Source: Candidatus Poribacteria bacterium (lineage in GTDB: Bacteria; Poribacteria; WGA-4E; WGA-3G). Taken from it: a stretch of 64,000 bases of DNA. The notes below the pieces were generated by a model that saw only the letters and a list, made by a program, of their open reading frames with translations, made no database searches and had not been told where the DNA came from. Position 1 is the stretch's first letter. Each line of letters starts with the position of its first letter. Position numbers and translations under genes: made by a program. The DNA is taken from assembly GCA_022394755.1 (NCBI GenBank), contig JAGFCA010000017.1, positions 27,079 through 91,078 of the forward strand, written 5' to 3'. Positions 15,739 through 25,670 of the stretch are shown here, piece by piece.

Positions 15739-18234
15739 TTATCTTACTTTTTTTAATAAGTCTTTCAGGTAATTTGACGGGACAGCGAAGTTTATGTTCT
15801 GTGTACGGTTAACTTTCACTTTGGGATCAATTGTAAAATACGCAAGTGTAGCAACGCCTATAACCTCACTATTGCTATTTAATATAGCTCCACCACTACT
15901 TCCTGGTGATACAGGAGCAGTGATCTGTATCCACTTATTTGGTTCAATTCCTCTTATGCTACTGACTATCCCTTGTGAGAATGTGCCTTCCCAACCTTGT
16001 GGATTTCCAACTGCATATATGCTCTCTCCAATTTCTATATTATCACTATTAGCAAGTGGAAGAGTAGGTGTATTAATTCTATTTATAATTAAAATTGCTA
16101 AATCATGTGACTTATCTAAAATTGGTGCTCTAATCACTTTAATCCACTTTTCCTCTCCTACATGGCTAACATAAATACTTGAAGCTTTATCAATTACATG
16201 ATAATTTGTCGCTATTTTTCCTGGAGCAATAAAAAAACCACTGCCAATTCCACTGGAATCTCCTTTTGAATCGTAGGTTTGAATATATACTGAAGACACT
16301 CTTGCTTTACTTGCAATTTCTTGCACACTAAGGGTAGGTTTGTTAGATTCTTGCTTATAATTATTAATATACCGAACTTTCTCATTTGTTGTTAGATTTT
16401 TTGGTATGTTAATATTTTGTTTAATATTTCTATAATCACAAATAAATATCGAACCGTTTTCACAACCAACAATTACTGATGTTTCATCCTTTGAGAAAAT
16501 AATTGAAGTTATTTCACTTGGATATGGTAGTAATGAAACTTGTCCCTTGCTTTCAAATTTCTGTTTAAATTGAGTCAATAAAATCTGCCCTTTTTTATTT
16601 CCAATTAGAAGCATTGAATCTTCATTTCGAAATCCTAAAGCAGTTATAGTTCCTATTGGACCTAAATCAATTCCAGTACCTATTTCTCTCCCAGTTAAAG
16701 CATCCCATTTCCTAAGTGTACCATTTTCCTCCCCACTGAATAATATTCTTCCATCTGATGAAAATGTTAATGAAGTGATAGGATGTTGTGCCCCGGTTAA
16801 TTTCTTTAATAATCTTTCAGCTTGGATGTTAAATATATAGATGTTCCCGTCTGCACCACCAGTAGCGATTACAGAATTTCTCGGTGATATAGCTAAAGCT
16901 GAGATTCCATGAGGATTTCCATTAAATCTTTGAGAAACAGTTGTCATCTGAATTGAATTATTGTTACTAAGTATTTTCTCCACTTCAGATAAAAATACTG
17001 TTCCATCATAACTACCACCACTTGCAACCTGTTTTCCATCGTTAGAAAACATCACAGATTGTGTTAAATCAAAATGGTCACGGATAGTAGACAATTCACT
17101 GCTTGTTCCTGCATCCCAGATACGAAGTTTTCCATCTAAACCTGTGCCACTTGCTCGGATTCGATTATCTTCTGTATATACTAAAGCTTTAATTCCACCT
17201 GTATGCCCCGAAATGGCAAACTTCATCCTCTCACCAATTACATCCCAAACAAGTACTGTTCCATCTGGACTTCCACTTACAATAATAGTACTATCAGTTG
17301 AACAGTCAAGTACTGAAACATGGTCTTTATGACCTGTTAATGGATTCTGTTGTTCTTTATATGTCTCTGTATTCCATATGTGTATTAATTTGTCTGCGCT
17401 ACCTGTAACAATTGAATTCCCATTGGATAAATAACTAACTGTATAGACAGGACTGTCATGTAAAATTGTCTCGTCAAGTTGACCGCCAACACCAACTAAA
17501 CTCCAGACCCTAACAGTTTGGTCAGTACTTGCACTGGCTAATTCCTTTCTATCAGGTGAAAAAACCACCTCTTCTACAGGCTTAGTATGTTCAGTAAATA
17601 TGTAAATCTGATCCCCTGTATTGGCATCCCATACTTGAATAGTCCCATCTACACTTCCACCTGCTACTAATTGATTATCAAATGAAAAAGCAACAGTCAA
17701 GACTGTATCTCTATATGGCAGTAATTTCGACTTCATAGTATCTCTTTGATGAGTACTAAGGTTTTTAAGATTCCAAAGTCTGATATTATTGTCAGCCCCA
17801 GCACTTGCAAGTTTTGTTCCATCTGGAGAGTATATCAAATCATAGATAGTCTTATTATGTCCTCTGAGGGTGGGTATTTCAACTTCTTGATTTTTTGTAG
17901 TATCCCAAATTCTTATGGTATTATCTTGATGCGCAGCTGCAATGAATCTTCCGTCGGGTGAATATGAAATTGCATTTGCACCTCCCATGACTCCTTCAAA
18001 GCTATTCACTTCAATACCAGTCATGCTATTATATATCCATATTCCAATAGTAGTTGCTACAGCAAAATTCTCATTATTCGGTGAGAATTCTATGTCCTGA
18101 ATCCATCCCTTCCCTAAACGTTTTTCAACGAAATCTGGAAGTGTATTCTGTAAGTTTTGTTGTGCAATTAATTGTGATGTGATGAATAAAAAAGAGATAT
18201 TACAGATTAATAACAAAAATAATAGTTTTCTCAT
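15739..18234 (-). CDS. Secreted WD40 propeller fused to an HtrA/trypsin-like serine protease
   Basis: 831 residues. A signal peptide (1 to about 25) is followed by the family signature (EKRLGKGWIQDIEFSP, TTIGIWIYN) and about 13 WD40 repeats to about residue 610. A linker leads to a chymotrypsin-fold protease of the DegP/HtrA type (about 655-831). The triad is complete: His679 in TNYHVID, Asp711 in SHDLAIL and Ser780 in SPGSSGG. There is no PDZ domain after the protease, unlike DegP. The start has an AGGT site and a hydrophobic leader right after it. It is the last gene of a unit with two TPR membrane proteins upstream (79-base gap), which suggests an envelope proteolysis or signalling complex in which the propeller recognises the client or partner. 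Confidence 0.85.
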   Translation of the reverse strand: MRKLLFLLLICNISFLFITSQLIAQQNLQNTLPDFVEKRLGKGWIQDIEFSPNNENFAVATTIGIWIYNSMTGIEVNSFEGVMGGANAISYSPDGRFIAAAHQDNTIRIWDTTKNQEVEIPTLRGHNKTIYDLIYSPDGTKLASAGADNNIRLWNLKNLSTHQRDTMKSKLLPYRDTVLTVAFSFDNQLVAGGSVDGTIQVWDANTGDQIYIFTEHTKPVEEVVFSPDRKELASASTDQTVRVWSLVGVGGQLDETILHDSPVYTVSYLSNGNSIVTGSADKLIHIWNTETYKEQQNPLTGHKDHVSVLDCSTDSTIIVSGSPDGTVLVWDVIGERMKFAISGHTGGIKALVYTEDNRIRASGTGLDGKLRIWDAGTSSELSTIRDHFDLTQSVMFSNDGKQVASGGSYDGTVFLSEVEKILSNNNSIQMTTVSQRFNGNPHGISALAISPRNSVIATGGADGNIYIFNIQAERLLKKLTGAQHPITSLTFSSDGRILFSGEENGTLRKWDALTGREIGTGIDLGPIGTITALGFRNEDSMLLIGNKKGQILLTQFKQKFESKGQVSLLPYPSEITSIIFSKDETSVIVGCENGSIFICDYRNIKQNINIPKNLTTNEKVRYINNYKQESNKPTLSVQEIASKARVSSVYIQTYDSKGDSSGIGSGFFIAPGKIATNYHVIDKASSIYVSHVGEEKWIKVIRAPILDKSHDLAILIINRINTPTLPLANSDNIEIGESIYAVGNPQGWEGTFSQGIVSSIRGIEPNKWIQITAPVSPGSSGGAILNSNSEVIGVATLAYFTIDPKVKVNRTQNINFAVPSNYLKDLLKKVR

Positions 18235-18313
18235 ATTCTACCTTGTTTTATTTTAAATTAGATCTAATGTTTATCGGTAATAGAATGGAATATGTTAATT
18301 ATGATCACCAAGT

Positions 18314-20266
18314 TTATTCCGTAATCGATATTCTAAGTTGTTTTGCGAACTCGTATGTAGCATCAATTTCTAACGCCATATTTACATAATTTAGAGCATA
18401 ATCAAGAGAATCTAACATAAAATAAGCATATGCTAAATTATAATATGCCTCCTTGAATTGGTTGTCTATTTCAATAGCATCCATTATCGGTTTTATAGAC
18501 TTTTCGTATTCGCCCTTGTGGATATAAACGAATCCTATCTTAGCGTATACCTTTTTATCCTTTTTATCAAGTTCAAGACACTTATTTAATTCTCTTATCC
18601 CAATTTCCAACATATCCTTATTTATATAACTTAAACCCCGGACATAATATCTATCCTTTATGTCAGATAATAATAATTCTGCGACTTCTAATTCTGGGTT
18701 TATCTCTAATGCTTTTTTCACCAATGAAACTGATTCCTCAAGATTATCATTATTAAAGTGTATACGGCCTTCCTCAACTAATTTATCTACTCCTGTTGGA
18801 ATAGGTGTTAGATCATCCGGAACAGTCTTCTCTTTCAATTTACCATTAATCCTTCGTTTTATTTCTTGTAATTCATTTAAGTTTTCTAAGTCAATCCCAA
18901 ATGCATTCGCTCTGTATCTACTATCTACGGTATCAACTAATTGAATGATAATGCCGTACTTCTCAATTGGGTCAACTGTCCCATCAGCGATATATGAATA
19001 AGCTTTAATTAAATAATGATAGGAAGAAATTAAATCGGTTTTTTCAATGTATGTTGTGTTTTCATACTCTCTGATAAGCTTATCAAAATAGTCAATTGAT
19101 TTGCTATAATGTTCTTTGTTAGTACTTCCAGCCATGAAGAAACTATATCCACACCAATATAGTGCGAACACTCTATTCTCAGCGGATATATTGTTAATTG
19201 TTAGTCGTTCATAAAGAACAGCTGCTTCTAAGTAGTTTCCATAAAATCGAAGTGAAGTTGCCTTACGGAACAGTCGAGAGTTATTTGTTTTTGGTCCAAC
19301 ATGTTCATCAATATCATCTGGAACAAAATATGTATCTTTAGACTTGTCTTCTAATCTTTCTTGGTGTGCAATGTTATTAGTATTGTCAATTGCTAATTGA
19401 TAATTTTTACGGGCATCCAGATAATTTCCAACATCAACCATCATATCTGCAATTAACTCATAAGCATGCGGTAAATAAGCACTCTCTTGTTTTGATATAA
19501 TTCTATTTAAAATGATGTAGGCATCATGTGTCTGACCTTTATTTTTTAAAGCAATGGCAGTTTGATATAAACTTTCATCAGAGGGTTGATTGTTTTCATT
19601 ATAATCGTTGTCATTAACTGTATCTTTATTATTATTATTAGAATCTACTAAAAGTTTCGATAAACGGTGCTCTACGTCAGCACGGTAGTTTGAAGTTGGA
19701 AATTCATCTATGAGTCGATTAAACGCCTCATAAGCCACATTATAATTTCGAGGATTGGAATTGATTAGACCAACTTTATACAATGCTTCTTCTACTAAAG
19801 GACTCTTAGAATATAGTTGGGTAAAATGACGATATTTTTCACCTGCTTCAAGTGGCATTTTATTTTTATATAATATTTCTGCCCATAAAAAGGTGAGATT
19901 TGTTTTATGTTGGATTTCTTTAGTGTTTGAGATAGATTTTCGGATATGATTCAAAGCAATTGGATAGTATTTCTGTCTATTGTAATCACTGATTTCACCC
20001 AACTTCTCATAGCATAGTCCAATCTTGTAATTAGCAAGTCCTGTAAAGTCGTTATCAATAAATTTCGGTCTTGCTCCGGGTCTTTTAGAGGCTTTTATAG
20101 CTTTTTGATAGACTTTTATTGCTTCCTCGAATTTTCTATTTTCAAATAGAATTTCTGCTTTATCGTAATAAATCTCGACAGTCTTTGAACTTCCTAAAAC
20201 AAGAGGAGATAGCAAAGCAATTATCAATGCTACTCCACCAATTATTCCAAGAGTTTTTGTATCCAT
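18314..20266 (-). CDS. Membrane-anchored TPR-repeat protein
   Basis: 650 residues with one N-terminal membrane helix (about 6-25, LGIIGGVALIIALLSPLVLG) and no cleavage site evident, so it is probably a membrane-anchored protein. The rest consists of TPR-type helical hairpins, for example YDKAEILFENRKFEEAIKVYQKAI at the start and PELEVAEL...KEAYYNLAYAYFMLDS near the end, with an Asn/Asp-rich low-complexity patch near residues 210-230. TPR arrays bind other proteins. An AAGGAG site overlaps the stop of the upstream TPR gene (9-base gap), so the two are translated together. The topology cannot be fixed from sequence alone. Confidence 0.8.
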   Translation of the reverse strand: MDTKTLGIIGGVALIIALLSPLVLGSSKTVEIYYDKAEILFENRKFEEAIKVYQKAIKASKRPGARPKFIDNDFTGLANYKIGLCYEKLGEISDYNRQKYYPIALNHIRKSISNTKEIQHKTNLTFLWAEILYKNKMPLEAGEKYRHFTQLYSKSPLVEEALYKVGLINSNPRNYNVAYEAFNRLIDEFPTSNYRADVEHRLSKLLVDSNNNNKDTVNDNDYNENNQPSDESLYQTAIALKNKGQTHDAYIILNRIISKQESAYLPHAYELIADMMVDVGNYLDARKNYQLAIDNTNNIAHQERLEDKSKDTYFVPDDIDEHVGPKTNNSRLFRKATSLRFYGNYLEAAVLYERLTINNISAENRVFALYWCGYSFFMAGSTNKEHYSKSIDYFDKLIREYENTTYIEKTDLISSYHYLIKAYSYIADGTVDPIEKYGIIIQLVDTVDSRYRANAFGIDLENLNELQEIKRRINGKLKEKTVPDDLTPIPTGVDKLVEEGRIHFNNDNLEESVSLVKKALEINPELEVAELLLSDIKDRYYVRGLSYINKDMLEIGIRELNKCLELDKKDKKVYAKIGFVYIHKGEYEKSIKPIMDAIEIDNQFKEAYYNLAYAYFMLDSLDYALNYVNMALEIDATYEFAKQLRISITE

Positions 20267-20275
20267 AAATACTCC

Positions 20276-22465
20276 TTAATCTATAGGGTCTGGTCCAAGT
20301 ACTCTTACTGTAAACACCTTCTCAGCAATCTTCTTATTATTACTATCAACTAATGTAATATTCAATTTATTCCTTGATGTGACAGCTCTCGTATTTGATC
20401 TAATTTTGATATTTATGGTATCACTCTTATTCCTGCTTATATTCAGTCCATCGCTTGGGATAGTAAATTGTAATCCCTTAATAGACTTAGGATATATCCT
20501 CAGACTAAGGTTTCTTACTGTACCACCCTTGTTTGAAATCTTCAATTGTAAATTGTATTCCTGTCCAGCAAAGACTTGATTAGACTGTTTTCCATAACGA
20601 TTTACCAACATAGCATCCATTGAAATATTGGGAGGAATTGGTATTGGATCTGGTATTGGATTTGGTATTGAACCTTTTGAGAAAGGAAATACTTCAAATC
20701 TATATGCAATGAATAACCCACCAAGAACTACTAAGACTATAGATGCATACAACAGTATTTTCTTCCTCTTTTCAGCATTTATTTCAATTCTCTGAATAAA
20801 CTTTATTTTCTTAATAATATCTTGTGATGGTTTATGGTTTGGGTTAAGTGCTAATGCTTTTTCAGCTGCAAATTTGGCATTATCATAATCCCCCATATCA
20901 AGATATGTTTCTCCTAAACGAGAATGTGCATCAATATGATTGGGATCTACATGAATGATTTTTTGAAATGAGTCAATTGCTTGATTATGTTGTTTCCTAT
21001 TTAGGTACACTATACCTCGTTCTAATTCCTTGTTAATATCAATATCTTCTTGAGGTATATTCTCATCTATAATCTCTTCATCATTAGAATCTGCATCACG
21101 TTTAGCCTCAATCTCATCCAACAACTGTTTTGCTTCTTGTGAATTTTGATCAATCCGTAAAGCCTCTTGTATTGAACTTTCTGCCTCATCCAATTGTCCA
21201 TTTTGAAAGTAGGCTTTTGCTAAACCACAATGAGCATCAGTATAATCAGGAGTTAAGTCAATTGCCTTTTGAAATTCACTTATAGCATCGTCTAATTTAC
21301 CTGCATCAAGATATGCAATAGCAGTTGCATTATGTGCTTCATGTCTTGGCTGTGGAACTTGGGTTGAATCTGTATCTTGAGTAGACGTATCTATTTCTTC
21401 TACATTTATCTTTGCTGGATTCGTGTTGTATGTCGGATCAATTGCTTCTAATAGAGTGTTTGCAGGTTGATAGTTAGGATCAATTGATAATGATTCTCTT
21501 GCAGCATTTCTTGCACTGTCAAGTTGACCTAATCCAAGGAATGTGAGCGCAAGACTATGATGTGCCTCCTTGTTCCTTGGGTCGAGAGAAATTGTCTTTT
21601 GGAGATTATCTAATGCCCGGGAATAGTTCTCCAACTTTAAATGAGCTACAGCCAAATTATATTGTGCAGCAGTATAATCTGGATCAAGTGTAATAACATT
21701 CTGTAGTGATGCTATAGCTTCACTATAACGTTCATCTTTTAGGTATGAGATTCCGTTGTTGTAGTGAGTCTGTTTTATTGATTCAACAAGACTAATAACT
21801 GGTTGATATTTAGGATCAAGCCGTAATGTTTCAATTGTGGCATTGGTAGCAGCTTCTAAATTTCCTGACTCTCTAAAAGCGCGAGCAAGATAATAGTGGG
21901 CTTCAATTTGATTAGGGTTTTTACTGATTGCATTTTCAAGGAATTGAATGGCATCTTGGAATTGTCTAAGTTCAACATAAGCATTCCCAATTAGATAATG
22001 TACATCGTCATAACTGTTGTTAGAAGTAATAGAACTCTGTAATACATCAACCGCCTTTTCATATTCCTTAATACCGAGAAAAGCACGCCCCAAGTTATAA
22101 TTTGTGTCTTTATAATCAGCGTCAAGTTTTTTAACTTTTTCAAATGTAGTGACTGCATTCTGATAATCATTACGTTCTAATGATGTTATACCATTTTTGT
22201 AATGTGTAGTTTTGATTGATTCACTAAGTTCTCTGACTGAAGGATTATCAGGATTCAGCTTTAAGGCATCAAGTGCTGAGATTTCGGCTTTATCGAGATC
22301 ATTTAACTCCAGGTAGGCGCGACTAAGTCCACAATGAGCTTCAATATAATTTGGATCTAATTGAATCACTGCTTCGAATTCTGGAATTGCTTCTTTATAC
22401 TGTTCATCATTAAGATATGCGTTGCCGAGATTATACCGCGCTTCTAATATAGCATTCATAGTCAT
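20276..22465 (-). CDS. TPR-repeat protein with a C-terminal membrane helix and Ig-like domain
   Basis: 729 residues. About 14 TPR motifs occupy residues 5-560 (clear units such as EARYNLGNAYLNDEQYKEAI). A basic stretch (AEKRKK) precedes a single membrane helix at about 570-589, followed by a proline-rich linker (PNPIPDPIPIPP) and a beta-rich domain of about 110 residues (about 615-724) with the look of a CARDB/Ig-like adhesion fold. No signal peptide is present, and the positive residues before the helix suggest that the TPR part is cytoplasmic and the Ig-like part is outside. It begins the unit that continues with a membrane-TPR protein and the WD40-HtrA protease. No strong ribosome site is seen. 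Confidence 0.8.
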   Translation of the reverse strand: MTMNAILEARYNLGNAYLNDEQYKEAIPEFEAVIQLDPNYIEAHCGLSRAYLELNDLDKAEISALDALKLNPDNPSVRELSESIKTTHYKNGITSLERNDYQNAVTTFEKVKKLDADYKDTNYNLGRAFLGIKEYEKAVDVLQSSITSNNSYDDVHYLIGNAYVELRQFQDAIQFLENAISKNPNQIEAHYYLARAFRESGNLEAATNATIETLRLDPKYQPVISLVESIKQTHYNNGISYLKDERYSEAIASLQNVITLDPDYTAAQYNLAVAHLKLENYSRALDNLQKTISLDPRNKEAHHSLALTFLGLGQLDSARNAARESLSIDPNYQPANTLLEAIDPTYNTNPAKINVEEIDTSTQDTDSTQVPQPRHEAHNATAIAYLDAGKLDDAISEFQKAIDLTPDYTDAHCGLAKAYFQNGQLDEAESSIQEALRIDQNSQEAKQLLDEIEAKRDADSNDEEIIDENIPQEDIDINKELERGIVYLNRKQHNQAIDSFQKIIHVDPNHIDAHSRLGETYLDMGDYDNAKFAAEKALALNPNHKPSQDIIKKIKFIQRIEINAEKRKKILLYASIVLVVLGGLFIAYRFEVFPFSKGSIPNPIPDPIPIPPNISMDAMLVNRYGKQSNQVFAGQEYNLQLKISNKGGTVRNLSLRIYPKSIKGLQFTIPSDGLNISRNKSDTINIKIRSNTRAVTSRNKLNITLVDSNNKKIAEKVFTVRVLGPDPID

Positions 22466-22633
22466 CTGAAAATAGATAAGAATCAGACATAGTCCTGTTT
22501 AGATATTTTATTACAATATAGGTAAATTATCAAGAATGAAATCCTTAGAGATAGCAATTATCTTGAAATGTAGAGTTGTTTTTGATAAACTTCAAACTTA
22601 GCAGATAAACTTTCACTCAGAAGAGGTAATATA

Positions 22634-23686
22634 ATGGCAGAAAAAACATATCGGGTTGGAATTATCGGATGTGGTGGTATGGGTAGATCACATACCGGAA
22701 ATTGGAGAGGTACAGGTCGCGCAGAAGTTGTAACTGCATCTGATATCAGTGAAGAATCCGCAAAGAAATTTGCTGAAGATCAATCTTTATCTTCGTATTA
22801 CACAGATTTCGAAGAAATGTGTGAAAAAGAAGATCTTGATATTGTAAGTATCACGACTTGGCAAAGTGTCAGAGCAGAACCAACTATCGCAGCTGCAGAA
22901 AATGGTGTTGCTGGTATCATTACTGAAAAGCCTATGGCTGCTTCTGTTGGGGATGCCCAAGATATGATGGATGCATGTGAAAAGAACGGTACAAAATTGG
23001 TTGTTGGACACCAACGGCGTTTTAGCGGACAGAATTGTGAAGCACGGAGACTCATACAAGAGGGGGCAATTGGTCAACCTCAAGCAATGTTACGTCGTGA
23101 TGGTCACGGTCTACTAAATCGTGGAACACATGAAATCGATGAGATGCGATATATACTTGGTGATCCTGAACCGCAATGGCTAATTGCCCAAGTTTCTCGA
23201 AAAACTGACAGATGGGAACGCCGTGTTAGGACTGAAGACCTTTGTATGGCAGAGATTTGCTTTGAAGGTGGAATTCGTGGTATTTATGAAAGTGATTTAC
23301 CTGGACCAGGACTCCGTGGAGACGCAGTTTATGGAGATGACGGACAACTTCGTCGCGGGGATGATGGAACAATCGAACTCCTAAACAGCAAAGCTGCTGG
23401 ATGGCAAACCATTAAACCACGACAAAATGAACCGAATCAGTTTACCGAGATGTTAGCATGGATGGAAGGTGAGGTTGATGAACATAGAAATGCCGGAAGA
23501 CATGGATTTACGACAATCGAAATCCTGATGGCGTTTTACGAATCGTTACGAATCCAAGATGTTGTAACATTTCCGATGGAAACACGTCCAAACCCACTTG
23601 ATCTATTGGTTGAAGGTGGAAAATTACCTGTCCATGTTGAAGGGCGTTACGATATTCGTGCCCCGTTTCCAGAAGAGAACAAGTAG
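22634..23686 (+). CDS. Gfo/Idh/MocA-family oxidoreductase
   Basis: 350 residues. The Rossmann loop is GIIGCGGMGRSH (residues 9-20), the catalytic-site motif ITEKPMAAS keeps the EKP lysine, and the segment VGHQRRFSGQN follows, as in many members acting on sugars or cyclitols. The family oxidises a polyol or sugar hydroxyl using NAD(P). A GAGGT site precedes the ATG. It is divergent from the TPR unit and convergent with a PhyH gene, from which it is separated by a strong hairpin. The substrate is unknown. Confidence 0.88.
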   Translation: MAEKTYRVGIIGCGGMGRSHTGNWRGTGRAEVVTASDISEESAKKFAEDQSLSSYYTDFEEMCEKEDLDIVSITTWQSVRAEPTIAAAENGVAGIITEKPMAASVGDAQDMMDACEKNGTKLVVGHQRRFSGQNCEARRLIQEGAIGQPQAMLRRDGHGLLNRGTHEIDEMRYILGDPEPQWLIAQVSRKTDRWERRVRTEDLCMAEICFEGGIRGIYESDLPGPGLRGDAVYGDDGQLRRGDDGTIELLNSKAAGWQTIKPRQNEPNQFTEMLAWMEGEVDEHRNAGRHGFTTIEILMAFYESLRIQDVVTFPMETRPNPLDLLVEGGKLPVHVEGRYDIRAPFPEENK

Positions 23687-23725
23687 ATATGTCAGGAGAC
23701 GATATTCAAACAGACATATTAGCAT

Positions 23726-23747
23726 AAAGGGCGGATCACCGCCCTTT
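23726..23747. terminator. Terminator between convergent genes
   Basis: A perfect 9-bp stem AAAGGGCGG / CCGCCCTTT with loop ATCA. It sits between the stops of two convergent genes and is one of the few GC-rich patches nearby, so it probably serves both directions. Confidence 0.8.
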
Positions 23748-23753
23748 AATTTC

Positions 23754-24629
23754 TTAACAATCTACATCTTTTCCATCACTACCGTAAACATCCATTCTAT
23801 CCTGTGTTGAAATCTCTTCAGCACTTTCGGGTTTATAATGTAATTGAAGTGCTCTACGTCGATTTGATGTCTGATTTGCGGGGCTTCCATGGTGTAACAA
23901 CCCGTGCCAAAATAGACAACCTCCAGGTTTTAATGGAACCATAGTATCGCGAGAAATGGGTACATGTGTATCACATATTTGCCAATCCCTTCTTTTGAAA
24001 TGAATCATCGGTCCTTCAATATGGGAGCCTGGAATAATATGCATACATCCGTTTTCTGCAGTGGCTTCATCCAATGCAACCCATACACCAACAACAGTTG
24101 TGCTTTTCTGTAAGTTGAAATATGCCAAGTCTTGATGCCACGGTTTTTCCGAACCAAAATGCGGTGGTTTTACCAAAGCCATATCCTGAAATAGTATAGG
24201 TGTATCATCCATTATACGCTGGAGAACACCGGTTAATCCTGGATGATCAGCAATTGCATTTAACCGAGGTTCGTGACTGACATAGTTAAATATTTTTCTA
24301 ATGGCATCACGACGTTGTGAAGGATTCATTTCATCCTTAGCTTTTGCAAGTTTAGGTTCAAATTGGATTGCCTTAAAATCAGGATTGTTCCCATCCATCA
24401 GGTACACCATGCCTTCTAAAGCGGTTTTTACTTCCTTCGGTGAAAAACCATCTTCAATGACAAGATACCCGTGTTGATGAAAATAAGAAATATCAGCATC
24501 AGTTACAGAGGAGAATCCACCAGAAATACTGTAAGCAACAGTATCAAATTGATATAGGTTTTCTGGATACATAATAGGTGGAATAACCTGATCAGTGTTT
24601 TGCGTATTAGTTGATGACGGTTGATTCAT
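23754..24629 (-). CDS. Phytanoyl-CoA dioxygenase (PhyH)-like oxygenase
   Basis: 291 residues. An Fe(II)/2-oxoglutarate oxygenase with complete metal ligands: His165 and Asp167 in KPWHQDLAYFN and a distal histidine at about 247 in LLHHGSPANQT. An arginine patch (SNRRRALQLHY) follows and may hold 2-oxoglutarate. The signature AENGCMHIIPGSH (about 191-203) is typical of the family. The substrate is not known; such enzymes are expanded in Poribacteria. It is the third gene of a minus-strand run truA, HD hydrolase, PhyH, with gaps of about 11-16 bases, and it has an AAGGAG site. Confidence 0.88.
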   Translation of the reverse strand: MNQPSSTNTQNTDQVIPPIMYPENLYQFDTVAYSISGGFSSVTDADISYFHQHGYLVIEDGFSPKEVKTALEGMVYLMDGNNPDFKAIQFEPKLAKAKDEMNPSQRRDAIRKIFNYVSHEPRLNAIADHPGLTGVLQRIMDDTPILFQDMALVKPPHFGSEKPWHQDLAYFNLQKSTTVVGVWVALDEATAENGCMHIIPGSHIEGPMIHFKRRDWQICDTHVPISRDTMVPLKPGGCLFWHGLLHHGSPANQTSNRRRALQLHYKPESAEEISTQDRMDVYGSDGKDVDC

Positions 24630-24640
24630 TAGAATTCTCC

Positions 24641-25654
24641 TTAGATTTCGCCTCGACTCTCTTGAGCAAGTAAATTCAGGAAATGTTTAACACGATTAAC
24701 AGAATCTTGTGCCCGTTCCCGTGATGAAGAATCTCTTTCCTCTTCTTCTACCCATTTTTGTCGTTCTGGTAACCACTCATCTTGAAGATATTGTAATTGA
24801 TTTTGGAAATGTGGGTCTTCCGTTACACTAACAAAATATTCGATAATACCGAGTAAACCATATTTACGATTTATCTCCATATCATCTAATTCATCAACCA
24901 TTTGGGTAAATAAATGTTGATTTCGATCTTGTCTTGCTTGTGCAACTTCTCTTGCAGATTCAGTCAATAGGTTATCAACAAATTCTTGTTTTGAATTAAT
25001 CCATCGAGGAAGATTTCTGACGTATTCTTCTAAATCCCAACTTCCACGTTGAAGAGCGAAGTATGCGTGAATATGAATATTTCTGAAGAAGCCTGTATAT
25101 CCAACATTTGGATCCATAGTATCAGCATCATAGAGTATTTGGTTTTCAATGTTACCATAGAGAAGTTTGAAGTTCTCAGCAGTAAGATTCATCGGTTTCA
25201 GATGCGCCAAAACAACTGCTGTTGCGGCTTCAATAAATTCTTGTTCAAAGTCATACATTTGTAGTATATTCTCTGTGATAACAGCCCCAGATTCGTGATG
25301 AACTTTTCCATGGAGATTATGTTTTTTGTATAGATCCGTAACGACATTTTCTCCTGCTGGGGTGAGAGTTTCATTTAGCCAGAAACCGTTATGGTCGAGA
25401 ATTCGTTTACCGTTGTCATCTGTAAGTATCACACCATCATATCGTTTTGTAATGTCGTGTAAAGTTCCAGCGATTTCCAACAGTTTAACATTCCCATTTT
25501 CACGTCTTCCAAGTTCCATACTCATTGCTCGGACACGCATTGTATGGTTCCATGTATAATGTCGCCACTGAAACCCTACTCTGTTATGTTCCCAAAGACT
25601 AAATGTATCATTGACAAGTGTTTCCAATTCACTTAAGACTTGGTCGTAATTCAT
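24641..25654 (-). CDS. HD-domain phosphohydrolase-like protein
   Basis: About 337 residues from the ATG at 25654, chosen because the GAGGT site sits at the right distance; a GTG six bases upstream overlaps that site. HD-superfamily metal residues are visible: a first histidine in WNHTMRVRAMS (about 37), the His-Asp pair in TLHDITKRYDG (about 66-67), further histidines in KVHHESGAVI and VLAHLKP, and a late aspartate in LYDADTMDP. Such proteins usually hydrolyse phosphate esters of nucleotides or related compounds. The C-terminal third is charged and helical (EEEERDSSSRERAQ). It is embedded between truA and a PhyH gene in the same direction. Confidence 0.75.
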   Translation of the reverse strand: MNYDQVLSELETLVNDTFSLWEHNRVGFQWRHYTWNHTMRVRAMSMELGRRENGNVKLLEIAGTLHDITKRYDGVILTDDNGKRILDHNGFWLNETLTPAGENVVTDLYKKHNLHGKVHHESGAVITENILQMYDFEQEFIEAATAVVLAHLKPMNLTAENFKLLYGNIENQILYDADTMDPNVGYTGFFRNIHIHAYFALQRGSWDLEEYVRNLPRWINSKQEFVDNLLTESAREVAQARQDRNQHLFTQMVDELDDMEINRKYGLLGIIEYFVSVTEDPHFQNQLQYLQDEWLPERQKWVEEEERDSSSRERAQDSVNRVKHFLNLLAQESRGEI

Positions 25655-25670
25655 AAACACCTCGTTTCAT

